A stretch of 64,000 nucleotides of DNA from Polaribacter sp. Hel1_85 (GCF_000766795.1 NZ_JPDS01000002.1:1369001-1433000); one strand, 5' to 3'. Shown: positions 34,731 through 43,468, counted from the first letter of the stretch. Notes: generated from the sequence alone by a model not told the origin. A program made the numbers and translations.

Positions 34731-36422
34731 ATGAGCGACGATAAGAAAGTAATCTTTTCGATGAATAAGTTGTCTAAAACTTATCAATCAACAGGAAAAC
34801 AAGTTTTAAAAGATATTTATTTAAGCTTCTTCTATGGAGCAAAAATTGGTATTCTAGGTTTAAATGGATCTGGAAAATCAACTTTATTAAAAATAATTGC
34901 GGGTGTAGAAAAGAACTTTCAAGGAGATGTAACTTTTTCTCCTGGTTATAATGTAGGATATTTAGAGCAAGAACCTCAATTAGATCCAGAGAAAACAGTT
35001 TTAGAAATTGTAAAGGAAGGAGTTGCAGAAACAGTAGCAATTTTAGATGAGTACAACAAAATAAACGATATGTTTGGTCTAGAAGAAGTATATTCTGATG
35101 CAGACAAAATGGATAAATTAATGGCTCAACAAGCAGAGTTACAAGATAAAATTGATGCTGCTAATGCTTGGGAGTTAGATACCAAATTAGAAATAGCAAT
35201 GGATGCTTTAAGAACTCCAGATTCTGATAAAAAAATTGGAGTACTTTCTGGAGGTGAAAAGAGACGTGTTGCATTATGTAGATTGTTATTACAAGAACCA
35301 GAAATTTTATTATTAGATGAGCCAACAAACCATTTAGATGCAGAATCTGTACATTGGTTAGAGCATCATTTAGCACAATATAAAGGAACTGTTATTGCTG
35401 TAACGCATGATAGATATTTCTTAGATAATGTTGCAGGTTGGATTTTAGAGTTAGATAGAGGAGAAGGAATTCCTTGGAAAGGAAATTACTCTTCTTGGTT
35501 AGACCAAAAATCTCAGAGAATGGCTCAAGAAAGCAAAACTGCTTCTAAACGTCAAAAAACATTAGAACGAGAGTTAGATTGGGTTCGTCAAGGAGCAAAA
35601 GGTCGTCAAACAAAGCAGAAAGCACGTTTGAAAAATTATGACAAGTTAATGAGTCAAGACCAGAAAGTAGTTGATGAAAAATTAGAAATTTACATTCCAA
35701 ATGGCCCTCGTTTAGGAACAAATGTTATTGAAGCTACTGGAGTCTCTAAAGCTTATGGTGATAAATTATTATATGATAATTTAGAATTTAATCTTCCTCA
35801 AGCAGGAATTGTTGGTATTATTGGTCCAAATGGTGCTGGTAAAACAACAATTTTTAAAATGATTATGGGAGAAGAAACTCCGGATAAAGGGAGTTTTAAG
35901 GTGGGTGAAACTGCCAAAATTGCTTATGTAGATCAAGCACACTCAGATATTAACCCAGAAAAAACAATTTGGGAAAATTTTTCTGATGGACAAGATTTAG
36001 TAATGATGGGAGGAAAGCAAGTAAATTCTCGTGCTTATTTAAGTCGTTTTAATTTTTCTGGAAGTGAGCAAAACAAAAAAGTAAATACGCTTTCTGGTGG
36101 AGAAAGAAATAGATTGCATTTAGCAATGACATTGAAAGAAGAAGGAAATGTTCTTCTATTAGATGAGCCAACAAATGATTTGGATGTAAATACTTTAAGA
36201 GCGTTAGAAGAAGGTTTAGAAAACTTTGCTGGTTGTGCAGTGGTAATTTCTCATGATAGATGGTTTTTAGATAGAATTTGTACACACATTTTAGCTTTTG
36301 AAGGTAATAGTGAAGTCTACTTCTTTGAAGGTGGTTTTTCTGAATATGAAGAAAATAAAAAGAAACGTTTGGGTGGTGATTTAATGCCTAAACGAATTAA
36401 ATATAGAAAGTTAATTCGATAA
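34731..36422 (+). CDS. ettA: ABC-F translation factor, energy-dependent translational throttle protein EttA
   Basis: A 563-residue soluble ABC-F protein with two ATPase domains and no TM segment. First domain: Walker A GLNGSGKST near 43, signature LSGGEKRRVALCRLL near 173, Walker B LLLDEPTNHLDAESVHWLE. The linker is basic (GRQTKQKARLKNYDKL near 285). Second domain: GPNGAGKTT near 365, LSGGERNRLHLAM near 455, LLLDEPTNDLDVNTLRALE. The length and these motifs match EttA, which binds the ribosomal E site and gates elongation according to ATP/ADP ratio. Confidence 0.94.
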   Translation: MSDDKKVIFSMNKLSKTYQSTGKQVLKDIYLSFFYGAKIGILGLNGSGKSTLLKIIAGVEKNFQGDVTFSPGYNVGYLEQEPQLDPEKTVLEIVKEGVAETVAILDEYNKINDMFGLEEVYSDADKMDKLMAQQAELQDKIDAANAWELDTKLEIAMDALRTPDSDKKIGVLSGGEKRRVALCRLLLQEPEILLLDEPTNHLDAESVHWLEHHLAQYKGTVIAVTHDRYFLDNVAGWILELDRGEGIPWKGNYSSWLDQKSQRMAQESKTASKRQKTLERELDWVRQGAKGRQTKQKARLKNYDKLMSQDQKVVDEKLEIYIPNGPRLGTNVIEATGVSKAYGDKLLYDNLEFNLPQAGIVGIIGPNGAGKTTIFKMIMGEETPDKGSFKVGETAKIAYVDQAHSDINPEKTIWENFSDGQDLVMMGGKQVNSRAYLSRFNFSGSEQNKKVNTLSGGERNRLHLAMTLKEEGNVLLLDEPTNDLDVNTLRALEEGLENFAGCAVVISHDRWFLDRICTHILAFEGNSEVYFFEGGFSEYEENKKKRLGGDLMPKRIKYRKLIR

Positions 36423-36551
36423 ATAATCAGGTTGCTTTTGTTTAATTATTGTTGAGTTATGATAAAAGTCATAGTTGAGATATAGGGTAATACATACCTT
36501 TATTTCATTGTATAAAACGTACAATTTTAACAATAATTAAACAGAAGTATT

Positions 36552-37931
36552 ATGAGAAAATATTTTTTAAATTTTGCATTTTTAATGCTATCAGCTTTAG
36601 TTTACGGACAGGCAGGGCATATTATGCAAGGAGTTGGAGCAGTTAATATGTCTATGGGTGGTGCATCAACAGCACAACCGTTAGATATTAGTGGTGCTTT
36701 ACAATGGAATCCTGCAGCAATATCTGTATTCGATAATAAAATAATAGACTTTAATATTGGAGCTTTCTTTTCTTCTCCAGAATTGAGTTCTACATATGGT
36801 ACTATGTCAGGTGTAACTGAAGATGATAGAGGTGTTTCTCCAATGCCAGCATTTGCTATGGTTTGGGGAAAAGAAGATAGTAAACATACTTTTGGAGTTT
36901 CAGCATTTGGAATTAGTGGTTTTGGAGTTACATTTCCAGAAAATTCTAATTATCCTCAAGATCGTATGGGAAATGGAAACCCTAATTTTGATCAAACACA
37001 ACCGGTAAACCCAATTAGTTTTCCTCAAATGGCAGGAGGTTTTGGTCATTTAGAGTCTGATTATATGTTGTTACAAGTTGGTTTCACTTGGGCTTATGAA
37101 ATTTCTAATAACTTTTCATTTGGTATACAGCCAACAGTTAATTATGGAGCTTTAGAATTAGCACCGAGCCCAATTTCAGCTCCAAGTCAAACACTTGGAT
37201 ATCCAACTACTGATAAAGCATCTGCTTTAGGTTTTGGAGCGCAATTTGGTATGTTTTATAATTCACCAGGAGGAATTAAATTAGGAGCATCATACAAAAC
37301 TGGGCAATCATTTGGGGATTTAGAGTTTAAAAACACTTATTTAGATGGTTCAGTAGCACCTGAAACAACTTTTAACATGGATTACCCAGCAATATTATCA
37401 TTTGGTTTAGGGTATTCTAAAGGAGATGTTGATTTTGCATTGGATTATAGACATGTTGATTATGAAAACACAGATGGTTTTGCTGAGGAAGGATGGGTAA
37501 TAGCTGAAAATGGATTTCCAACAGGAGCTGTAAAGGGTTTTGGGTGGAAAAACATTAATATTCTTTCAGTTGGACTTCAGTATAAAGGAATTGAAAAACT
37601 ACCTTTAAGAGTTGGTTATACGTACAGTAGTAATCCAATTGATGATGAATTGGCTTTCTTTTCAATACCTGCAACAGCAGTTATTGCAAATGCTTTTCAA
37701 TTTGGTTTTAGTTATCCATTAACAGATAATTTAATGTTAAATGGTGTGTATCATTATGGAACAAGTGATGGGAAAACAGAAGGAACTTTGCTTAACCCTA
37801 CTCCAGATGTTATGGGAGGTCCTTGGAATGCAACTACAAATCCACTTGGGAAAATCCCTAACAGTAAAGTTGGTTATGAAATGACAACAAGCATGATTCA
37901 GTTTGGTATTACTTATAATTTTAAAAAGTAA
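36552..37931 (+). CDS. FadL/OmpP1-type outer-membrane porin
   Basis: A 459-residue outer-membrane protein. A signal peptide ends near residue 19 (ALVYG|QAGHIMQG). The N-terminal hatch segment contains VNMSMGGASTAQPLDISGALQWNPAA, the hallmark of the FadL family's NPA motif. Barrel strands with aromatic girdles follow, and the chain ends in a typical barrel-closing strand, MIQFGITYNFKK. It would let hydrophobic substrates such as fatty acids cross the outer membrane, in keeping with the nearby fadH gene. Confidence 0.88.
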   Translation: MRKYFLNFAFLMLSALVYGQAGHIMQGVGAVNMSMGGASTAQPLDISGALQWNPAAISVFDNKIIDFNIGAFFSSPELSSTYGTMSGVTEDDRGVSPMPAFAMVWGKEDSKHTFGVSAFGISGFGVTFPENSNYPQDRMGNGNPNFDQTQPVNPISFPQMAGGFGHLESDYMLLQVGFTWAYEISNNFSFGIQPTVNYGALELAPSPISAPSQTLGYPTTDKASALGFGAQFGMFYNSPGGIKLGASYKTGQSFGDLEFKNTYLDGSVAPETTFNMDYPAILSFGLGYSKGDVDFALDYRHVDYENTDGFAEEGWVIAENGFPTGAVKGFGWKNINILSVGLQYKGIEKLPLRVGYTYSSNPIDDELAFFSIPATAVIANAFQFGFSYPLTDNLMLNGVYHYGTSDGKTEGTLLNPTPDVMGGPWNATTNPLGKIPNSKVGYEMTTSMIQFGITYNFKK

Positions 37932-37978
37932 CTAGATAAGAATCGTTAATTAACGGTTTTTTACTGATATTATATTTT

Positions 37979-38013
37979 AAAAAAAGCAGCTAATTTTATT
38001 AGCTGCTTTTTTA
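37979..38013. terminator. Bidirectional terminator between the FadL gene and 38011-38751
   Basis: The arms AAAAAGCAGCTAAT and ATTAGCTGCTTTTT form a 14-bp stem with A/T runs on both sides, serving two convergent genes. Confidence 0.9.
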
Positions 38014-38751
38014 GTTTACAATAGTTTTATCGCTCTTTTCTGTGAAGATATATTTATTAATAATGTATTCTGTAATTGGATCTAATTCCTTTAAGGTTTC
38101 TGGGTGTATGCCTCTTTGTGTAAAATACTCCATTTTTCCTGATACAGATTTCCCATACCAAACTAGTGGTTTTCCATTTTTAAAAAAAGGAAATTCTTTG
38201 GAAACTTTTATTTTTTCGAACTTCTCAATATTGATATTATAAATAGAATTATCGATTGCATTTTTTATTGTACAAGCACTCTTTTCAAAATGAGTTTCTT
38301 TCCAAATAATACAAGTTTCTGAATTATTAGTATTGTATTTATTGATGAAAAACAGTAACGTAAAAGTGACTAATATTGAAACACCAATAATGGGTTTTTT
38401 ATATTTTTCTAGAAAAGATTCTTCTTCAGTGTTTTTAGGAATAACTTTTTCTTCAATAATTTCTTCTTTTGATTCTTTTTTAGATTGATATACTTCAAAG
38501 TCTGTACAACCCAAATACTGAGACATAAAGTCTAAAAGATATTTATTTGGCTCTTTAACAATTACATTTTCTCTTTCTTCAACATATTTATTATATAAAC
38601 GTGTTGCTTTTCTAACACTGATATAATTTTTATGAATAGAGGTAACTTCTTGCAGTTCTTCTACCCAAAAAGTTGCTTGCGCATTTTTATTCTTCTTAAG
38701 TTCCTTTTTTTCAATCTCATTAAAAAAATCAGTTACAAGTGCTTTAATCAT
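38011..38751 (-). CDS. One-TM protein with helical N-terminal domain
   Basis: A 246-residue protein of unknown family. The first ~90 residues are cytosolic and helical (SIHKNYISVRKATRLYNKYVE near 38-58), a pattern seen in a set of Bacteroidota proteins that pair such a domain with one TM helix; a DNA-binding role is conceivable but not shown. A Glu/Lys linker is followed by a TM helix (120-137). A ~105-residue extracytoplasmic domain follows with two Cys (ETCIIWKETHFEKSAC near 143-158). Its promoter is overlaid by repeated TAGACAATT-type boxes, so it is likely under specific control. It may be a membrane-bound regulator. Confidence 0.65.
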   Translation of the reverse strand: MIKALVTDFFNEIEKKELKKNKNAQATFWVEELQEVTSIHKNYISVRKATRLYNKYVEERENVIVKEPNKYLLDFMSQYLGCTDFEVYQSKKESKEEIIEEKVIPKNTEEESFLEKYKKPIIGVSILVTFTLLFFINKYNTNNSETCIIWKETHFEKSACTIKNAIDNSIYNINIEKFEKIKVSKEFPFFKNGKPLVWYGKSVSGKMEYFTQRGIHPETLKELDPITEYIINKYIFTEKSDKTIVN

Positions 38752-38768
38752 AGTAAGTTGTTTGGTTG

Positions 38769-38850
38769 TCCAAAAGTAGACAATTTAGACAGACCATCGT
38801 TAAAACTGTCTAAAATTAGACAATTTATAGTTGGTTCTAAATTGTCCAAA
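38769..38850 (-). promoter_or_regulatory. Promoter with three operator-like TAGACAATTT boxes
   Basis: On the minus strand TACTTTTG (38778-38771) fits a TAnnTTTG -7 box, 20 bp ahead of the start codon at 38751. Around it are TAGACAATTTAGACAG (38777-38792), TGTCTAAAATTAGACA (38807-38822, a 7-bp dyad) and TCTAAATTGTCC (38836-38847). The spacing of the boxes is about 30 bp. The rest of the 370 bp to 39122 shows no gene, only a short GC-richer patch near 39015-39030. Confidence 0.6.
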
Positions 38851-39122
38851 TGTTGGCTACTGCTAACTTTAAATGACTTCCGATATTTGCAGTAGAGATA
38901 ATTTTCTAAAAAAAAAAAGAAGAGAATTATTACTAAAAAAGCAGAATGCTATAGTGGTGTTTTTTTGATTGGGAAAACAAGATTGTTACGCTATTTCATT
39001 CTACAATTTCCCGCTAAAGAGGCGCGCGACTCTTTTAAATTTTTATGTGTTGTGAACAACAAACAAGCTGAATTCTAAAATTCGGATAGCAACACTATTG
39101 TTTAATTTTTAAAAGAACTATT

Positions 39123-39296
39123 ATGAAAAAAGTATTTTTAGTATTCGCAATATTACTTGCAAACAGTGTTTTTACATCTTGTACAGATTTAGATGAAAAC
39201 TTAGAAAAGGAACCAGTAAAATCTGAAATATCAGCCACAGGAGGAGAAGATGGGCAATTACCAGAGGAAGAGGAAGATCCAGCTAATGGAGGTTAA
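39123..39296 (+). CDS. Small acidic lipoprotein
   Basis: A 57-codon ORF too short for routine calling. It reads MKKVFLVFAILLANSVFTSC then an acidic stretch (TDLDENLEKE, LPEEEEDPANGG). The lipobox FTSC places the lipidated Cys at residue 20, so the mature lipoprotein is only 38 residues and strongly negative. It begins 31 bp before the histidine kinase gene on the same strand. It could be a signal or accessory peptide for the kinase, or merely an upstream stress lipoprotein. Confidence 0.7.
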   Translation: MKKVFLVFAILLANSVFTSCTDLDENLEKEPVKSEISATGGEDGQLPEEEEDPANGG

Positions 39297-39327
39297 TATT
39301 ATTGAATTTTTATAGTACTTTAGAGGA

Positions 39328-41238
39328 ATGAAACTAGTAAAAGTTACATTCCTCTTTTTATTTCTATTATGTTTTTCTTCCTGTGAAAATAATAAAAAGA
39401 ACTTATTAGAAAATAATATTTTAGATAGCTTGTATACAATATCAATAAAGAAAGATTATAGTTATAGAAAGCGTTTAGAATTATCAAAGAAAATAATAAG
39501 AGAAGAAAAAGTAAATGACTCTGTAAGGTATTTGATTCTTAATAATTTAAGTTTTTTATATAATAAATTAGGTTATGTAGATAGTGCTATTTTTTGTACA
39601 AAAAAAATGTTCTATTTGGATTTTTTAAATAAAAAAGAAGGCTTAAAAGGAAAAATTTTCTATAAGTTAGGATATTATAATTACAGGAAAAATTTAAAAG
39701 ATAGTTCATATTACTATTACATAAGTTCAAAAAATGAATTTTTAAAGATAAATGATAGTATAAATATTGCAAATAGATATAGAAATATTGCAATTATTGA
39801 ATCTGATTTTGGAGATTATACAAACAGCGATATTTCTGCTGTTAATGGGTTGAAATATTTGAATGGTAAACAAGATAAATCAATAATTTCACTTTATAAT
39901 TGTTTGGCAATAAATTCAAAAAAACAACAACTTTATAATCAAGCAATTTATAATTATAAAAAAACATTGTCATATTCATTAACTGAAAATCAAAAAAATA
40001 CTATTCAGAATAATATTTCAAATGTTTATAAAGAACAAAAAGATTATTCAAAATCAATTTCAACTCTAGAAAACTTATTAAAAGATACAATTACTAATCT
40101 AAAAACAAAAGCAAGAATTATCGATAATTTAGCTCATATAAAATGGTTGCAAAACTCAAATAAAAAAGTTTTAAAAGATTTATTATTAGCAAAATCAATC
40201 AGAATAAATGAAAATGATACTAACGGACTGATTGCAAGTTACGGTCATTTATCTGAATATTTTTTTAAAAAGGATAAAAGTAAATCATTGTTTTATGCAA
40301 ATAAAATGTATGTAATATCAAAACAAGAAAAAAGCCCTCAAGATCAAATAGAAGCAATCGATAAAATTGTTGCACTTCAAACATCACAAAAATCTATTAA
40401 GTATTATAAAGAAAGTATTCGTTTAAGAGATAGTTTAAAAGAAGCAGAAACAAAGAGGCAGTACAAGTTTGCTAAAATTAAATACAATTACGAAGAAGAA
40501 GAAAAGCAAAAATTAAAATTTAAAACATTGGCCACTGAAAATAAGTTAATTGCAGAGCAAGAAAATAATCAGAAGAAAAATGTTTTAATTATAGGTATTC
40601 TACTAACATCTGGTTTGTTGTTTTTAATATATAGAAGAAAGCAGCAACATAAAAAACAAATTTTACAGGAGAATTATAATACTGAAACAAGAATAGCCAG
40701 GAGGTTACATGACGAGTTAGGCAATGGAATTTATAATGCAATTATAAAAGTTCAGAACCCAAAGTTTGAAAATGAAGAAATTATAAATGATCTCGATAAA
40801 ATATATTTGAAAACCCGTGCAATTTCTCATGAAAACGACGCTATTGAAACCGGTATCGACTTTGAAAACTATTTTAAAGACTTAGTGTCAAGTTATAATT
40901 CAGTTACTTGTAAGATCATTTTAAAAGATTTATCTTCTTTAGATTTAAATAATTTAAACAAAGACAAGCAGATTGTAATCTATAGAGTTTTTAATGAATT
41001 ATTTGTAAACATGAAAAAGCATAGTAAAGCGAGTTTAGTCGTTTTATCTTGTAAGAAAAAAAATAAAAGTTTAGAAATAATCTATGTTGATAACGGTGTA
41101 GGATTTAAAGAAAATACAATTGTTTTTAAAAACGGACTTAAAAATATGGAAACCCGTATAAAAACTATTAATGGAACAATTAATTTTGAAAATAAGCCAG
41201 ATAAAGGTTTAAAAGTAAGTATCCATTTTAAAAAGTAA
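39328..41238 (+). CDS. TPR-containing sensor histidine kinase (lipoprotein-type)
   Basis: A 636-residue two-component kinase. A lipoprotein-like signal (LFLLCFSSC, Cys 19) leads into TPR-like helical repeats across about 30-380 (e.g. ALAINSKKQQLYNQAIYNYKK near 190). One TM helix lies near 425-441 (NVLIIGILLTSGLLFLIY). A HisKA_3-type phosphoacceptor helix RLHDELGNGIYNAI follows with His 461, and then a HATPase domain: N box NELFVNMKKHSKAS, G box YVDNGVGF near 590. The stop is 3 bp from the response regulator gene. Such TPR kinases sense peptide or cell-envelope cues; the actual signal is unknown. Confidence 0.87.
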   Translation: MKLVKVTFLFLFLLCFSSCENNKKNLLENNILDSLYTISIKKDYSYRKRLELSKKIIREEKVNDSVRYLILNNLSFLYNKLGYVDSAIFCTKKMFYLDFLNKKEGLKGKIFYKLGYYNYRKNLKDSSYYYYISSKNEFLKINDSINIANRYRNIAIIESDFGDYTNSDISAVNGLKYLNGKQDKSIISLYNCLAINSKKQQLYNQAIYNYKKTLSYSLTENQKNTIQNNISNVYKEQKDYSKSISTLENLLKDTITNLKTKARIIDNLAHIKWLQNSNKKVLKDLLLAKSIRINENDTNGLIASYGHLSEYFFKKDKSKSLFYANKMYVISKQEKSPQDQIEAIDKIVALQTSQKSIKYYKESIRLRDSLKEAETKRQYKFAKIKYNYEEEEKQKLKFKTLATENKLIAEQENNQKKNVLIIGILLTSGLLFLIYRRKQQHKKQILQENYNTETRIARRLHDELGNGIYNAIIKVQNPKFENEEIINDLDKIYLKTRAISHENDAIETGIDFENYFKDLVSSYNSVTCKIILKDLSSLDLNNLNKDKQIVIYRVFNELFVNMKKHSKASLVVLSCKKKNKSLEIIYVDNGVGFKENTIVFKNGLKNMETRIKTINGTINFENKPDKGLKVSIHFKK

Positions 41239-41241
41239 ACG

Positions 41242-41910
41242 ATGTTTCAAAAAGTTTTAATTGCAGAAGATTTTGATATTATAAATAGTGGGTTGAAAGC
41301 TGCTTTAGAAGAAATGAATATTTCTAAGATTGCACATGTTTCTTATTGTGATGAAGCGTTATTAAAATTAAAAAAAGGAAAGTTAGAAGGTGCTGAATAT
41401 GATTTATTAATTTCAGACTTGTCTTTTGTAAAAGATCATCATCACCAAGAACTAACTTCTGGTGATGTTTTAATTGCAAAAGTTAGAGAAGAGTTTCCAA
41501 ACCTAAAAATTATTGTTTTTTCTGTAGAAGACAAATCATTTAGAATTCAGCATTTATATAAAACCCTAAAAATTAATGCCTACGTTTGGAAGAATAGAAA
41601 CGGGCAAAAAGAACTAAAAAAGGCAATACAGCATATTTATTCTAACGAAGAATTTTATATTTCAGAAGAATTAAGTTCTGCAATTCACCCTAAAAAAGCG
41701 ATTGAAATTACTGAATACGATATTTTTTTAATTGAAGCGCTATCTAAAGGACTTTTACAAGAAGCAATTAGTGAAAAGTTAAAAGAAAAAGAACTATCAC
41801 CTTCTAGTGTTAGTGCAGTAGAAAAAAGATTAAAATTTTTAAAAGAACATTTTGATGCTAATAATCCTACACATTTAGTTGCTATTGCTAAAGATTTTGG
41901 GTTGATTTAA
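41242..41910 (+). CDS. LuxR-type response regulator
   Basis: A 222-residue regulator. The receiver domain has acidic residues EDFD near 9-12, phosphoacceptor Asp 59 in LLISDLSF, and a Lys in AYVWKN near 117. The C-terminal HTH resembles the LuxR type (EALSKGLLQEAISEKLKEKELSPSSVSAVEKRLKFLK near 164-200). It starts 3 bp after the kinase and forms a cognate pair with it. A terminator hairpin follows, so the island genes downstream are read separately but may be its targets. Confidence 0.87.
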   Translation: MFQKVLIAEDFDIINSGLKAALEEMNISKIAHVSYCDEALLKLKKGKLEGAEYDLLISDLSFVKDHHHQELTSGDVLIAKVREEFPNLKIIVFSVEDKSFRIQHLYKTLKINAYVWKNRNGQKELKKAIQHIYSNEEFYISEELSSAIHPKKAIEITEYDIFLIEALSKGLLQEAISEKLKEKELSPSSVSAVEKRLKFLKEHFDANNPTHLVAIAKDFGLI

Positions 41911-41935
41911 AAACATTTTAAGTATAAATTATTCA

Positions 41936-41962
41936 GACTACGGAAACCCGTAGTCTTTTTTT
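41936..41962 (+). terminator. Terminator hairpin, first of the CCC-GTA family
   Basis: GACTACGG and CCCGTAGTC pair around an AAA loop (41936-41955), followed by seven T's. The loop and core (ACGGAAACCCGT) are identical to the hairpin at 43667-43686. Confidence 0.85.
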
Positions 41963-42005
41963 GTTTTAGAGAATTAGTTTTGAAAATAATTTAAAACAAA
42001 ATAAT

Positions 42006-42317
42006 ATGTCAAACTATGATTTAATTAGACAAGCCATTTTAGATAGAGAATGTATAACTTGTTCTTATAATGGTTATGTAAGAAAAATGACACCACACGT
42101 GATTGGAACAAAAAATGGAAATAAGCAAGCGTTATTTTATCAATATGGAGGTAACTCTAGTTCTGGATTAAGTTCAAACCCTTTTAAAAATTGGAGATGT
42201 ATTGAAATAAGTAAAATTAAAGATTTAAAACTTAATTCAGATTTATTTCAAACAGCAAATAATCATTCAAAAAAACAAACTTGCGTTGATAATATTGATG
42301 TAGAAGTAAATTGTTAA
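42006..42317 (+). CDS. Small WYL-like protein
   Basis: A 103-residue protein that looks like a stand-alone WYL/SH3-like domain: ITCSYNGYVRKMTPHVIGTKNGNKQALFYQYGG in the first half (CSYNGYVRKMTPHVIG near 19-34), then FKNWRCIEISKIKDLKLNSD. WYL domains bind ligands and regulate defence or stress genes; the usual DNA-binding domain is missing here. Sited at the start of the island, behind a TAGTTTTG -7-like box at 41976. Confidence 0.65.
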   Translation: MSNYDLIRQAILDRECITCSYNGYVRKMTPHVIGTKNGNKQALFYQYGGNSSSGLSSNPFKNWRCIEISKIKDLKLNSDLFQTANNHSKKQTCVDNIDVEVNC

Positions 42318-42327
42318 AGTTCAAATT

Positions 42328-42564
42328 ATGGAATATAAAGTAATACCATTTGTACCGTCAATAAATAGAAATAAAGAAAACTCTACAGAAGTCGCTTTAC
42401 AATTAGAAGATATTATTAAACATCATTCTAATCAAGGTTGGTGTTATGTTCGTTTAGAGAGTGTAGAAACGTTTATTCAACCAGATGCAGGTTGTTTTGG
42501 TTTAGGAGCAAAACCTGGTTATACAACTTCAAGACAAATGATTGTTTTTAGTAAAACAAAGTGA
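42328..42564 (+). CDS. Small soluble protein of DUF4177-like pattern
   Basis: A 78-residue protein with the layout of small YKV-starting proteins: MEYKVIPFVPSINRN, then LQLEDIIKHHSNQGWCYVRLESVETFI and GCFGLGAKPG. The GW-x-Y-V-R-L-E core resembles DUF4177. No function known. It overlaps the start of the YidD-like gene by 4 bp, so the two are translationally coupled. Confidence 0.6.
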   Translation: MEYKVIPFVPSINRNKENSTEVALQLEDIIKHHSNQGWCYVRLESVETFIQPDAGCFGLGAKPGYTTSRQMIVFSKTK

Positions 42565-42842
42565 GACTAATTTTAATTTACTTTATTAAATTCTATTGGG
42601 TTTTAAAATCAAAAGAAAAACCTCCCTGTTGTATTTTTAGAAAATCTTGTTCTCATTATGTATATGATAAAACGTATAAAGAAGGATTTATATCAGGGTT
42701 AAAAGCATTAAAATTTAGAATTAGTAACTGTAAATATGGTTTTGAGTTATTTATTAATCCCATTAATAAAAAAACTTATATGATTCTTCCTAATAAAGAA
42801 ATAATTAATGAAGGGGAAATTGCTAAAAGACTATTAGAATAG
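42561..42842 (+). CDS. YidD-like membrane insertion factor paralogue
   Basis: A 93-residue protein starting at a GTG that overlaps the previous stop. The pattern is that of YidD (DUF37): N-terminal amphipathic/hydrophobic helix (LILIYFIKFYWVL), then PPCCIFRKSCSHYVYDKTYKEGFISGLKALKFRISNC, with the two Cys groups and Y-x(7)-G-x(2)-G-L-x-A-x-x-R core of the family (quoted in part as CIFRKSCSHYVYD and SGLKALKFRISNC). YidD helps YidC insert membrane proteins. The C-terminus departs from the normal CHP-GG-DPV motif, so this is a divergent accessory paralogue rather than the housekeeping gene. Confidence 0.78.
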   Translation: MRLILIYFIKFYWVLKSKEKPPCCIFRKSCSHYVYDKTYKEGFISGLKALKFRISNCKYGFELFINPINKKTYMILPNKEIINEGEIAKRLLE

Positions 42843-42849
42843 TCAATAA

Positions 42850-42875
42850 CCTTACGAATTTTCGTAAGGTTTTGT
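42850..42875 (+). terminator. Hairpin of the CCTTACG family
   Basis: CCTTACGAA and TTCGTAAGG pair around a TT loop (42850-42869), followed by TTTTGTTTTT. It is a relative of the hairpins at 41936 and 43667. Confidence 0.85.
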
Positions 42876-42891
42876 TTTTAAAGAATAAATT

Positions 42892-43377
42892 ATGAAGTAT
42901 TTTTTATTTTTAGTTATATTTTTTCTGAGCTTTATTATAAAGGCTCAGAATGTTTATAAAACTCCATCAGGAAAAAAATACCATTTGTCTTCATGCAGAA
43001 TGGTTAAAAATGTTTCAAAAAAGTTATTAGGTAAAAATGATATTTCAAAATATAGCTTAACTCCATGTAAAATTTGTAAACCGCCTGTTTTTAAAGATTT
43101 AGTAAAAACTAATAATTTTACAAATAAAGCTATTGGCTCTTCTAAATCTGTTAGATGCAAAGGCATTACAAAAAAAGGAACAATATGTAAGCATTTTACC
43201 AAAATAGCAAATGGCTATTGTTACCAACATACAAGTCAAGATAAAAAAAAGAGTGTTAGAAAAACTTATTTTTCTTCTTCAAAAAATACTACAACTCTTT
43301 GTGGCGCAAGAACTAAATCTGGTAAGCCGTGTAAGCGAAAAGTAAAAGGTGGAGATTTTTGTTATCAGCATAAATAA
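42892..43377 (+). CDS. Exported Cys-rich zinc-ribbon-like protein (DUF5763 repeats)
   Basis: A 161-residue exported protein. The signal peptide ends near 18 (FFLSFIIKAQ). The first module (19-65) has an Ada-like YHLSSC...CKIC pattern. Two C-terminal modules share the DUF5763 pattern CKGITKKGTICKHF...YCYQH and CGARTKSGKPCKRK...FCYQH, each offering three Cys and one His for metal. The first-module pattern recurs in the ORF at 47445. The basic charge and paired Cys suggest a nucleic-acid or metal binder at the cell envelope; no function has been shown. Confidence 0.75.
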   Translation: MKYFLFLVIFFLSFIIKAQNVYKTPSGKKYHLSSCRMVKNVSKKLLGKNDISKYSLTPCKICKPPVFKDLVKTNNFTNKAIGSSKSVRCKGITKKGTICKHFTKIANGYCYQHTSQDKKKSVRKTYFSSSKNTTTLCGARTKSGKPCKRKVKGGDFCYQHK

Positions 43378-43395
43378 ATCAAATAATTTTAGTTC

Positions 43396-43420
43396 TTACT
43401 GATTTCCGTAAAGTTTTGTT
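43396..43420 (+). repeat. Degenerate copy of the CCTTACG hairpin
   Basis: TTCTTACTGATTTCCGTAAAG keeps the arms CTTAC/GTAA(A)G and the following TTTTGTTT but has a poorer loop. It lies between 42892-43377 and the YegP-like gene in the same position as its relatives. A TATTTTTG -7-like box follows at 43431. Confidence 0.5.
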
Positions 43421-43468
43421 TAATAGAGGAGGTATTTTTGGTTAAATATTAATTTAAAAATAAAAAAG

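Noticed and set aside
38777..38822. CRISPR-like or transposon-end reading of the TAGACAATT boxes
   Set aside because: Spacing and dyad symmetry over a -7 box fit operators better, and there is no repeated unit of constant length beyond three boxes.
39015..39032. GC-richer patch GCTAAAGAGGCGCGCGACTC as a possible attachment site
   Set aside because: No flanking direct repeat or integrase; it is short and could be part of the upstream region of the lipoprotein gene.
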